A stretch of 57,149 nt of DNA, from positions 1-57,149 of the forward strand of contig CAZDKL010000007.1 in assembly GCA_964506185.1 (NCBI GenBank), in the 5' to 3' direction. This DNA is from UBA2144 sp964506185. GTDB lineage: Bacteria > Patescibacteriota > Gracilibacteria > Peribacterales > Peribacteraceae. The position numbers were made by a program, and so were the translations under genes. Shown here in pieces: positions 24,692 through 32,545 of the stretch. The notes under the pieces were generated by a model. The model made no database searches, was not told the DNA's origin, and worked only from the letters and a program-made list of their open reading frames with translations. Within the stretch, counting starts at the first letter, position 1; every line of letters begins with the position of its first letter.

Positions 24692-26946
24692 GCCTTCCTC
24701 TTCAACTCCTTCACAAACACTTCCATAATATCCCCTTCTTCTATAGTGGTGGTGGTTTCTACTTTCATACCGCATTCGGTACCTGCTTTTGCCTCTTTTA
24801 TATCTTTGTCTCCGTGCTTCAAGAATGTTATTCGCCCTGTACCAACTTCCTTTTCGTCTCTAAGAAGCCTAAATTGAAATCTCTTTACCAACCCATCGGT
24901 CACTTTTCCTCCAACTATCTGCTCGTTCTTTTTGGTCATAAAGATTGCCTTGATATCTATATGACCCATCAACTGCTCCTCTTCTTCCGGCTCAATCAAC
25001 CCAGTTATTAGAGCCTCAACGTCATCCAAAAGTTTATAAACAACATCATATTCTCTTATTTCGGTACCTTCACGTTCGGCCGTTTTTCTGACTGCAGAGG
25101 GTACTGGAACAGTAAATGCGATAACTACTCCCCCCTCGGTGGCTGCTGCCATCATTACATCGGACTCACTTACGGCTCCAACAGCTGCGTGTATCACTTT
25201 CACGGATACATCGCCCGCGACTTGTTTGGCTAGTGCATCCTGAAGTGCTTCCAACGACCCTTGAGTATCGGCTTTAAGCACAACCTTAAGCTGAGTGAGC
25301 TTTCCTTCCGATAGTCTGCTAACCAAATCAACAAAGCTTCCTTTCTTCTTACGAGCATGTTGCTCCTTTACTTCCTGAACGAGCGTCTTCGCCTCCTGTT
25401 CGGATGCAACAACCTGCAAGATATCTCCTACCTCCGGCACCCGCGAGAATCCTGATACACGAACTGCACCAGAAGGTTCAACTTTTTCTAAATTCTCGCC
25501 ATGCGCATCCATCATTGTTCGCACCTTGCCGACTTTTCTGCCGCACACAAACGAATCACCTTTATTAAGAGTCCCGGCATTTATAATTATCGTTGCCAGA
25601 GGCCCATGCGAAGGATCCAGATGGCTTTCTATTACTGTAGCTACCGCTGATCTGTTTGGATTTGCTTTAAATTCGTTCATTTCCGCAACAAGCACTATCG
25701 AATCCAACAAGTCAGTGATTCCCTGATTATTTTTTGCACTACATTGCACCACAGGCACCTTGCCCCCCCAATCTTCCGGTTGCAATTCGTGCTGAGCCAG
25801 CTCTCCTTTTACGCGATCAGGATCTGCGCCTTCGCGATCCATCTTATTTATGGCTACCAGTATCGGCACGCCCGCATCTTTTGCATGATTTATGGCTTCT
25901 ACGGTAGTCGGCTTTACTCCTTCATCTGCAGCAACAACTATTACTGCAATGTCCGTAACCTGAGCGCCTCTTGCCCTCATAGCAGTAAATGCTTCGTGCC
26001 CCGGAGTATCCAGAAAAGTAATTGTATGGGATTCTTTCGATCCCTCCGGCGTGTGATCTATTTGATAAGCACCAATGTGTTGGGTTATTCCGCCGGCCTC
26101 CCCCGCAACAACCTCTGTCTTTCTTATGGCATCCAATATGGAAGTCTTTCCGTGATCTACATGTCCCATAATAACCACAACCGGAGGCCTCTTTTCCATA
26201 TTCTCCGGCTCATCCCTTAGAAGCTCTTCCAGATTGCGGCTAAACAAATCTTCCGCAGATGCAACTTCCTGCTGTTTTTGTACATCAACACCCATCTCAG
26301 AGGCCACAATGGCCGCTGTGTCGTAATCTATAGTCTGGTTGATTGTAGCCATGATTCCGTTCTTCATTAGTACACCAATAATCTTTGGTACTTGAACCCC
26401 TGTCTTTTCGGCAAACTCTTTAACAGAAACTTCGGATGGAAGCATAACCACTCCCTCTTTTTTCTTGATTTGCTCCTGCACAGAATCTTCTGCCTTGATT
26501 TTGGAGACTGCCTTTGCCTTTTCTTGGGCTGCCTGATCTTCTTTTTCCTGTTTTTTGATGGAAGGATCTATGCTTTCTTGTTCTTCAATGGCCTTTTTAG
26601 GAACATCTTCCAATGTGAGCTTGCGAAGAACATGAAGCGGACTTTTTTCTCCTTCCTCTACCTCCTCTGCCTCCTCCCTGTCCTCCGTAGCTTCGGCGGA
26701 GGAGGATGTTTCATCCTCTTTTTCAGACTCTTCTGTCTTAACAGCGCCTTCTTCCGGAGCAAAACCAAGTGCCTCCATATCTACTTCTATTCCATGTTTT
26801 GAAGACAAGAACCTCAAAACTCCCTGCGCCAGATTGTCAGGCACCTCTCGGTCTGTTGGCTTAACTCCAAAATTAACCTGCTCCAGCTCGTGGCGGAGCT
26901 GTTGTCCAGTCATACCCAATGCTTTTGCCACCTTTACAAGGCGCAT
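24688..26946 (-). CDS. infB: Translation initiation factor IF-2
   Basis: IF-2 delivers initiator tRNA to the 30S subunit and promotes subunit joining. The 752 aa product has an N-terminal IF2_N helical domain (MRLVKVAKALGMTGQQLRHE), a low-complexity Glu-rich stretch (about 75-105), a second IF2_N-like segment (about 168-225), the GTPase domain (GHVDHGKTS at about 260, DTPGHEAF, NKMD) and C-terminal domains with the fMet-tRNA-binding fold. The acidic stretch is partly encoded by a TCCTCCG/CGGAGGA palindrome (26681-26703). Downstream of nrnA with an 83 bp gap. Confidence 0.95.
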   Translation of the reverse strand: MRLVKVAKALGMTGQQLRHELEQVNFGVKPTDREVPDNLAQGVLRFLSSKHGIEVDMEALGFAPEEGAVKTEESEKEDETSSSAEATEDREEAEEVEEGEKSPLHVLRKLTLEDVPKKAIEEQESIDPSIKKQEKEDQAAQEKAKAVSKIKAEDSVQEQIKKKEGVVMLPSEVSVKEFAEKTGVQVPKIIGVLMKNGIMATINQTIDYDTAAIVASEMGVDVQKQQEVASAEDLFSRNLEELLRDEPENMEKRPPVVVIMGHVDHGKTSILDAIRKTEVVAGEAGGITQHIGAYQIDHTPEGSKESHTITFLDTPGHEAFTAMRARGAQVTDIAVIVVAADEGVKPTTVEAINHAKDAGVPILVAINKMDREGADPDRVKGELAQHELQPEDWGGKVPVVQCSAKNNQGITDLLDSIVLVAEMNEFKANPNRSAVATVIESHLDPSHGPLATIIINAGTLNKGDSFVCGRKVGKVRTMMDAHGENLEKVEPSGAVRVSGFSRVPEVGDILQVVASEQEAKTLVQEVKEQHARKKKGSFVDLVSRLSEGKLTQLKVVLKADTQGSLEALQDALAKQVAGDVSVKVIHAAVGAVSESDVMMAAATEGGVVIAFTVPVPSAVRKTAEREGTEIREYDVVYKLLDDVEALITGLIEPEEEEQLMGHIDIKAIFMTKKNEQIVGGKVTDGLVKRFQFRLLRDEKEVGTGRITFLKHGDKDIKEAKAGTECGMKVETTTTIEEGDIMEVFVKELKRKA

Positions 26947-27029
26947 AGAAACTCAAGAAAGAGCCAAATACTGGCTGATTATAGAGAATTCTTCCAATAA
27001 AGGAAGAGATATTGCCTCCTTTTAGCCCT

Positions 27030-28361
27030 TTAAGAAACGTCGTCCTTTTTCAGCTCCTCCACAACATCGATTACTTTGCCAACTTCCTTTTGAGGTATAT
27101 CAACTTCCTCAGGTTTAACCTGCCTTTCCTCGGTCTGATGCTCTTGTTTTACCTCCGGGATCGATTTCTGAACTGGCTCCTTGGGAGACTCATTCGAGCT
27201 ATTCTTCTGGGCAACCATCCCCTCTTTAAGTTTTTGAACACATTCCAAAACCGTTAATTGAAAATTATCAAATTCTGTAATTCGAAATCCGGCCGCCCGG
27301 GGATGCCCTCCTCCTCCGAATATTTGGGCAGAAAGAGCACTAACATCAATAGCTGGGCTCGACCTCATACTTGCCTTCAGTCCCCCTTCTTCCAGTTCCG
27401 TAAACATAACATAAACATCTGCATCAGGTACCGTTGAAATCAGGTCATCTAGTATGCCACTTGTCTCCTTGCTATTTGCATCCATTTCCGCCAGATCTTC
27501 TTTGCTAATTGCAGACCATACAATTCTCGCATTCTTATCTATCTGAATTTGATTTAATGCTCTTCCCCAAATCTTCAAAGTGGATAAAGGCTTTGTTTTA
27601 TAAACATTCTGGATAATCTCCTGTTGCCTTGCGCCCATCTCCAAAAGCTCTGCCGCAATATCCAAAGATCTGGGAGTTGTGTTTGGATTCTGGAAACTTC
27701 TGGTATCGGTAATAAGCCCTGTCAAAAGTAAAGTAGCAATATCTTTTGTCATCTTATCCTTTAGATCATGGCGAGATGTGAACCAGTGATACAAAACCTC
27801 AGTTGCACTTGCAGCAGTCGGATCAATCATTTTGATATGACCGTATCCTGTATTGCTAATGTGATGATCGACATTGATTATTGGTACCTGCGAAAACATA
27901 TCCATATGGTCCGTATATACCGAACCAAGCAAATTCAAATCAGCACTATCAACCACAACAATCAGATCATATGCAGGCTCTCCTTCACTTAGAGTAACGT
28001 GCTGGGATTTTATACGTCCGTTCTTCGGGCTGACTATTATGTTTACTTTGTTTTCTTCAACAGTGTATCTCAGCTTATCCACCTCCATCCCCTCATCCAG
28101 ATTCACAGTCATTATAAATTGCTGAGCTTCCGAAATATCTTCTTTAACAGCATCAAATCCAGGAAGAAATGATAACGATTCCGGAGGAGTCTCCGGTACT
28201 ATAACCGTAGCTTCTTTACCAAGGGATTTTAAAAACATGTAGCAAGCAAGTGCAGAGCTCAGTCCATCTGGATCGATATTTGCATGCGGAACAATCAGGA
28301 TGCGCTGAGCGCGCTCTATAGCTTGGGTTGCCGACTCAAATTCTTGCTGGGATAGACTCAT
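27030..28361 (-). CDS. DHH/DHHA1 phosphoesterase, NrnA-like
   Basis: 443 aa. The DHH domain has the metal-binding motifs ANIDPDG (about 27-33), VVDSAD and VDHHIS (about 164-169), and the DHHA1 domain has FGGGGHPRAAGF near residue 350. NrnA enzymes degrade short oligoribonucleotides and pAp. The last 60 residues are a charged low-complexity extension (EVKQEHQTEERQVKPEEVD) beyond the usual end. In many bacteria nrnA sits near infB and truB; here it directly precedes infB, without rbfA. TATAAT lies 13 bases before the ATG. Confidence 0.82.
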   Translation of the reverse strand: MSLSQQEFESATQAIERAQRILIVPHANIDPDGLSSALACYMFLKSLGKEATVIVPETPPESLSFLPGFDAVKEDISEAQQFIMTVNLDEGMEVDKLRYTVEENKVNIIVSPKNGRIKSQHVTLSEGEPAYDLIVVVDSADLNLLGSVYTDHMDMFSQVPIINVDHHISNTGYGHIKMIDPTAASATEVLYHWFTSRHDLKDKMTKDIATLLLTGLITDTRSFQNPNTTPRSLDIAAELLEMGARQQEIIQNVYKTKPLSTLKIWGRALNQIQIDKNARIVWSAISKEDLAEMDANSKETSGILDDLISTVPDADVYVMFTELEEGGLKASMRSSPAIDVSALSAQIFGGGGHPRAAGFRITEFDNFQLTVLECVQKLKEGMVAQKNSSNESPKEPVQKSIPEVKQEHQTEERQVKPEEVDIPQKEVGKVIDVVEELKKDDVS

Positions 28362-28507
28362 TTGTTAACTTAGTATTATAACATATTTTGAATATATTGA
28401 CAATCCCCTTCAAAAGATAAATAAGATGACATGAAATCAAAATATGCCTTCAAGCGCAAGTATCTGTGGCGAAATTCGTTGTTCTTTTATGCTATACTTC
28501 TTCTCCT

Positions 28508-28804
28508 ATGACTAAAATCCAACTACTAATATCATCATTAATTCTCTCGTTTATCCCTGTTATAGCCCACGCCAGCCTATTTGGAGACGTTCCAGACATA
28601 TTCGGAGACGACGGCTTTGGTGACGCCCCCGTGATATTTAACGACGATGGCTTTGGCGAAGTCCCCGACTTTGGCTTTAAGGGGGTATTTGGCAGAGTCC
28701 CTGACATCATCTGGGACAGAGATGACGATGTTGACTTGAATAACTGGAGGCTTGGAGGCAGGTCCAGTGGCATGTTTGGCAATGTGCCTGATTATTGGGA
28801 TTGA
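28508..28804 (+). CDS. Small secreted protein with FGxVPD repeats
   Basis: 98 aa with a clear signal peptide (MTKIQLLISSLILSFIPVIA, cleavage after HA-S). The mature part is five degenerate units of about 12 residues built on F-G-x-V-P-D: LFGDVPDIFGDD, GFGDAPVIFNDD, GFGEVPDFGFKG, VFGRVPDIIWD and MFGNVPDYWD. It is very acidic, with a DRDDDVDLNNW stretch that could bind a divalent cation. No known family. An extended -10 (TGC-TATACT, 28493-28498) ends 9 bases before the ATG. Confidence 0.65.
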   Translation: MTKIQLLISSLILSFIPVIAHASLFGDVPDIFGDDGFGDAPVIFNDDGFGEVPDFGFKGVFGRVPDIIWDRDDDVDLNNWRLGGRSSGMFGNVPDYWD

Positions 28805-28833
28805 TTGCCTGATTCAGATTTTTAGGTTATAAT
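28805..28833 (+). promoter_or_regulatory. Promoter of the 61 aa membrane protein gene
   Basis: TTGCCT (28805-28810) and TATAAT (28828-28833) are exactly 17 bases apart. It gives a leader of about 40 bases. Confidence 0.55.
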
Positions 28834-28879
28834 AATAATTGCAATAAGACACGATCCTTCAACCTAAAAGGGGCTCAAT

Positions 28880-29065
28880 ATGTTTGGTTTCTTTTGTTCG
28901 TTGGCTTTGGCGTTCTCTTTGTTCGTCAACTTCCTACGAAGCAAATCCTGCTTGCGTAGTGAGAAATCAGTGCGGAACAGGATTTCGGTCGTTTTGTCGG
29001 CCGTCGCGATGATTTTTGCGATTGTTTGGCTTCTGCACGAAGTCGTTGCTCTGTTGCTACTGTAG
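28880..29065 (+). CDS. 61 aa hydrophobic protein encoded in a strongly folded RNA
   Basis: Two hydrophobic segments (about 2-18 and 36-60) flank a basic loop (RSKSCLRSEKSVRNR). Unlike its neighbours it has a Shine-Dalgarno-like AAGGGG seven bases before the ATG and a conventional promoter. The coding RNA contains a hairpin (CTACG...CGTAG, 28937-28962) and the stop codon lies in another. Codon composition (many TTG, GTC, GCG) differs from neighbours. It could be a small membrane protein of the type I toxin kind or a chance frame in a structured RNA. Confidence 0.45.
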   Translation: MFGFFCSLALAFSLFVNFLRSKSCLRSEKSVRNRISVVLSAVAMIFAIVWLLHEVVALLLL

Positions 29066-29109
29066 GTGCAACTGCGCCTACCCCCGGCGGTCGTCTCTGA
29101 CGGCCGCCG
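29062..29109 (+). other. Two tandem strong hairpins after the 61 aa gene
   Basis: GTAGGTGC/GCGCCTAC (29062-29081, four-base loop) and CGGCGGTCGTC/GACGGCCGCCG (29085-29109, 11 bp with a TCT loop). No T-run follows. They lie directly before the left end of the MITE-like element. Confidence 0.7.
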
Positions 29110-29116
29110 ATTCGAA

Positions 29117-29257
29117 CTGGACCTTGATTCACATGATTTATGGATTTGCTTGATTTAGAATCTCAAGGTTAATTTGTAACTGTATGTACAATGTACATAC
29201 AGTTAATTTCTTAACTATAATCCTGTCCATCGATTAATCTTTTTAATCATGGTTCAG
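29117..29257. mobile_element. MITE-like non-coding copy of the GxxExxY element
   Basis: A 141 bp unit with inverted ends CTGGACCTTGATT (29117-29129) and AATCATGGTTCAG (29245-29257). Its first 45 and last 41 bases closely match the ends of the element at 1181-1673. The gene is missing; a 29 bp perfect palindrome (29177-29205) with the shared TGTATGTAC core takes its place. It ends four bases from the 3' end of tRNA-Pro. Confidence 0.7.
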
Positions 29258-29261
29258 ACAA

Positions 29262-29337
29262 TGGTCGGGGCGACTGGACTCGAACCAGCGACCACACGGC
29301 CCCCAGCCGCGCATTCTACCAACTGAACTACGCCCCG
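29262..29337 (-). tRNA. tRNA-Pro (GGG)
   Basis: A perfect 7 bp acceptor stem CGGGGCG/CGCCCCG, anticodon loop CTGGGGG (anticodon GGG), T arm GCTGG/CCAGT and encoded CCA. C1 and G72 are usual for bacterial tRNA-Pro. Confidence 0.93.
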
Positions 29338-29407
29338 AAACTTAACTTAGTATAGTATTGGACATAGAAGACATCGAGTATAAAATCGATTCATTCCTAC
29401 ACTTCAT

Positions 29408-29674
29408 ATGATTGAAGCATTACAACTTAGAGGCAGGAACAGAGGAACCGACCGCAATCCGGTACTTAGAATTGTTGCCGATGGCCAAGACGCCGAAGCT
29501 GTTGCAGAAGTAGCTGCCAAACTGGATGCCGCGCCCGCAACAGCATTACAAACATGCGCTGAATTGTCCCAACTTTTGGCTGCCAATGGCAACACACATG
29601 ATCTGGTTATTAGACCAAGGGATGGAAGACCGGATATTATTGTACGAGATGGAAGTATTCTTCCTCAAGTTTAG
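29408..29674 (+). CDS. Small protein of unknown function (88 aa)
   Basis: No family recognised. It is mixed alpha/beta by eye, with an Ala-rich middle (AEAVAEVAAKLDAAPATA) and Arg/Asp-rich ends; no signal or membrane segment. A TATAAA (29379-29384) lies 23 bases before the ATG. The next gene starts three bases after its stop, so the two are likely cotranscribed. Confidence 0.55.
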   Translation: MIEALQLRGRNRGTDRNPVLRIVADGQDAEAVAEVAAKLDAAPATALQTCAELSQLLAANGNTHDLVIRPRDGRPDIIVRDGSILPQV

Positions 29675-29676
29675 TT

Positions 29677-29925
29677 ATGACCAACCTCGAGAAAAAAATC
29701 GACTCAATACTTAACCGCAACAAGCGAGTTGAGGCAGACAAGGCTTGGGAAAGAAGCTTCACACGAAGAGGATTCATAGCCTTAGTCACTTATGTAGCCG
29801 CATACCTGTTCATGAGCTTCAATGAACTCCCCTCCTCTGAACTTCAGGCTCTGATACCTACTGGAGCTTATATTCTCTCAACGCTTTCACTTCCTCCTCT
29901 AAAGAATTGGTGGCTAAAACGGTGA
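29677..29925 (+). CDS. Small two-helix membrane protein of a CPR-type family
   Basis: 82 aa. A charged N-terminus (IDSILNRNKRVEADKAWERS) is followed by two hydrophobic helices at about 32-47 and 55-74. The NKRVEADKAWE stretch is one I recall from many CPR hypothetical membrane proteins of this size. Function unknown. Its 3' end overlaps convergent eno by 12 bases. Confidence 0.7.
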   Translation: MTNLEKKIDSILNRNKRVEADKAWERSFTRRGFIALVTYVAAYLFMSFNELPSSELQALIPTGAYILSTLSLPPLKNWWLKR

Positions 29926-31176
29926 TTTATACCCAGCTTTCGATCCCAGATGCTCCTCGATTCTGAGCAGTTGGTTGTATTTGCACACACGATCAGTTCT
30001 GCTAAGTGATCCTGTCTTGATCTGACCGGTTCTAAGTCCGACTGCAAGGTGAGCAATGAAGGTATCTTCGGTTTCTCCCGACCTATGGCTGACGACAGAG
30101 GTCCATCCCTGCTCATGCGTCAGATTTATAGCATCAACAGTCTCGGTAACGCTTCCGATTTGATTTAATTTCATAAGAACTGAATTCACAGCCTTCTTTT
30201 CGATCGCTTCTTTGATGCGTTCCACGTTTGTTACCAGCAGATCATCTCCAACGAACTGCATTTTGTCTCCTATTGCTCCGGTCAGCGCCGCAAATCCATC
30301 CCAATCGTCTTCGCTATGAGAATCCTCAATCGATACCATTGGATAACGCTCAGTTAAATCTATATAAAAAGCAGTAAGCTCTTCTGAACTAAGCTTCTTG
30401 CCATCAACAGCATACGATCCATCCTCATAAAACTCTGAGGCTGCGGCATCAATGGCAAGCTGAACCTTACCTTCGTATCCTGCCTTTTTAATAGCATCCA
30501 TTATGAAGCCGAATGCCTCATCCGTATCCTTAACTCGCGGAGCAAATCCTCCTTCATCCCCTACCGCAGTCACATGGCCTGCTTCTTTTAGAAGCTTCTT
30601 GAGTACATGGAACGTTTCCGCTCCGGCCCTGAGTGCATCCGTAAATGAATTGAAGCCAGTTGGTACAATCATACATTCCTGAATGGCAAGACCTGAATCC
30701 GCATGCTTTCCTCCATTCATAACGTTCATCATTGGAACCGGAAGAAGAGTTGGATTATCAACACCAAACTGATCAGCTAATGACTCGCACAGTGGCCTTC
30801 CCTCACTACCCGCTCGTGCCCTGCATACCGCCATCGAAACTCCAAGAATTGCATTCGCTCCAAGTTTGGACTTGTTCGGAGTCCCATCCATATCAAGCAT
30901 TTTTTGATCAAGAGCTCTATGATCAGAAACTTCCTGTCCTGTTAGTTCCTTTGCAATTTCACCAGCGTTTCCCACGGCTTTTTGAACTGATTTCCCTCCA
31001 TACATTTTTTTATCACCGTCCCTGAGCTCAAGCGCCTCATGAGTACCAGTTGAGGCACCCGAAGGAACTGCAGCGCGTCCGAAATTGCCATCATCAAGTT
31101 CACAATCTACTTCAACAGTCGGGTTTCCACGGGAGTCGAGTATCTGACGGGCTTTGAGGGATTTGATTTTGGGCAT
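29914..31176 (-). CDS. eno: Enolase
   Basis: Enolase interconverts 2-phosphoglycerate and phosphoenolpyruvate in lower glycolysis. The 420 aa product has normal length. Conserved parts include RQILDSRGNPTVEVD, GAST near residue 40, DEGGFAP, the metal ligands in the IEDSHSEDDWD and GDDLLVTN segments, the catalytic Lys region MKLNQIGS and SHRSGETEDTFIAHLAVG. A TTG two codons upstream is open, but the ATG at 31176 gives the usual MPKIKSLKARQI start. Confidence 0.96.
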   Translation of the reverse strand: MPKIKSLKARQILDSRGNPTVEVDCELDDGNFGRAAVPSGASTGTHEALELRDGDKKMYGGKSVQKAVGNAGEIAKELTGQEVSDHRALDQKMLDMDGTPNKSKLGANAILGVSMAVCRARAGSEGRPLCESLADQFGVDNPTLLPVPMMNVMNGGKHADSGLAIQECMIVPTGFNSFTDALRAGAETFHVLKKLLKEAGHVTAVGDEGGFAPRVKDTDEAFGFIMDAIKKAGYEGKVQLAIDAAASEFYEDGSYAVDGKKLSSEELTAFYIDLTERYPMVSIEDSHSEDDWDGFAALTGAIGDKMQFVGDDLLVTNVERIKEAIEKKAVNSVLMKLNQIGSVTETVDAINLTHEQGWTSVVSHRSGETEDTFIAHLAVGLRTGQIKTGSLSRTDRVCKYNQLLRIEEHLGSKAGYKSPF

Positions 31177-31229
31177 AATCAAAATGGGAAGGATAACCTT
31201 ATTGTAACAGCAAGTTGTTTTCTAAGCAT

Positions 31230-31256
31230 AAAGAAAAGGGCAGGACGAGCCTGCCC
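31230..31256 (-). terminator. Intrinsic terminator upstream of eno
   Basis: On the minus strand GGGCAGG/CCTGCCC with a five-base loop is followed by TTTTCTTTAT. It would end transcription from the 325 aa membrane protein gene, or from a short RNA, before eno. Confidence 0.8.
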
Positions 31257-31273
31257 GATATGTATCCAGTGGT

Positions 31274-31408
31274 CTACCAACGACGCTGATCGCCAGGACT
31301 GGTACTTGGATATCCGCCTGGGCGGTTTCTCCTAGCATCATCCTCTTTCGGAGCGAAGGAAACAGAGATTTTCTTCGTGTCACCTCCGACGGTGATGGGC
31401 GTCTGAGA
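31274..31408 (-). other. Open frame without a start codon between membrane protein gene and terminator
   Basis: Directly after the stop of the 325 aa gene and in the same frame, about 44 codons read protein-like (KKISVSFAPKEDDARRNRPG) to a TAG at 31274-31276. No ATG, GTG or TTG opens it. It could be a decayed gene end, stop-codon readthrough or chance. Confidence 0.25.
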
Positions 31409-31414
31409 AAGGAC

Positions 31415-32392
31415 TTATACCCTCCTTTTTGCCCTTCTATGTAGAAGTCCGCAATATCCGGAAACCATTGTAATCGCCAAGAAGCCTAATCCTGCTCCTG
31501 ACGATGGAAGCTGATTAGGAACTGTTTTTGCTTCGCGATACTCACGCCCAGTTCCGGTCTTTTGTGATGTAACCGTTGGAACTGTAGGTTGTTTTGCTGG
31601 TTCCTGAGCCTCTGATTTATCCTCAGAGGCATCTGCGACTGGTACAGGTTCGATAGGCTCATCAAAATCATCATTTGCCTGCGTCGCAATCTCCTGCCTT
31701 CTCTTTTCAAACTCTCTAAGTCTTTCGCGCCAAGCCTCTTCCGCGGGATCTGCTGACGAAGATAAATTCTTTGGCTCTTTATTATCGAGTGCAATTTCTA
31801 CGGAACCTGTTCCACTTATCCCCTGCTGAATATCACTCCAAAGACTTGCATCCCAGAGGGCGCTTGCAAGTACTCCATTCCAGTTTCTTTTGCCCTCCCC
31901 TGCAAATGCAAGAACTGCAAATGGCACGAATACTACCAATAATAGGAGCATTCGCGGCAATCTCCTGCGTATAACTCTAAGGCAAAATATCATTATTCCG
32001 AGTATCCCAATCGCAACAAATCCAAATGTCCATCCCCATTGATAATAAGATTGTACTGATCTCGCAGGCTCATACACCTTGGCTAAAATTTCGATTATCA
32101 ACCAAAGGAGCAAAATAAGCACAGGAAACCAATGAAGCCACCTAAAAGCATAATCAGCTCGGTTTTTCTTGAATAAATGAGTAAGACTTAGTGGATATAA
32201 AACCGCGATTGCTAGTAAAACAACCCAAGGTAAGCCACCCTGAGGAAGCGGAGGCAACGTGGCAGTTAATACCCCAAAAATAGCTATAACAAGCCCCAAA
32301 ACAAATACCAAGACCGTTTCTGTGGCGTGTTTAAGAGGCATAGGAGGGAGATTCTCCTTGTCTTGGAGCTTTATGTCAATATTTGGTTGCAC
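31415..32392 (-). CDS. Membrane protein with sortase-like LPSSG tail
   Basis: 325 aa, GTG start. Five membrane helices occupy about residues 24-185. A long extracytoplasmic charged/Pro-rich region follows (AEEAWRERLREFEKRRQEI; EPAKQPTVPTV), then LPSSG at 295-299, a hydrophobic helix and RRAKRRV. The last part has the architecture of a cell-wall sorting signal, though LPSSG departs from LPxTG and polytopic proteins are rarely sortase substrates. It may instead be a simple C-terminal anchor. Confidence 0.65.
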   Translation of the reverse strand: MQPNIDIKLQDKENLPPMPLKHATETVLVFVLGLVIAIFGVLTATLPPLPQGGLPWVVLLAIAVLYPLSLTHLFKKNRADYAFRWLHWFPVLILLLWLIIEILAKVYEPARSVQSYYQWGWTFGFVAIGILGIMIFCLRVIRRRLPRMLLLLVVFVPFAVLAFAGEGKRNWNGVLASALWDASLWSDIQQGISGTGSVEIALDNKEPKNLSSSADPAEEAWRERLREFEKRRQEIATQANDDFDEPIEPVPVADASEDKSEAQEPAKQPTVPTVTSQKTGTGREYREAKTVPNQLPSSGAGLGFLAITMVSGYCGLLHRRAKRRV

Positions 32393-32400
32393 ACATTATG

Positions 32401-32488
32401 GGTTCACTGGTTATTGGTTATTAGTTATTGGTAAAAAAGTGGTCGAATTCTTCAATATAAACACAACTAAAAACTAATAACTAATTAC
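32401..32488. repeat. Inverted arms of a private word (TTATTGG / ACTAATAAC)
   Basis: Left arm 32401-32432 (GGTTATTGG-like words) and right arm 32465-32488 (AACTAATAAC-like words) flank a 32-base loop. The spacer separates two minus-strand genes. GGTTCAC also occurs at both outer edges (32401 and 32504). Confidence 0.65.
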
Positions 32489-32545
32489 TAGAAAACTGGT
32501 ATCGGTTCACCAATTACGCCCACATACTTCAGTTTACAGCTTTTT

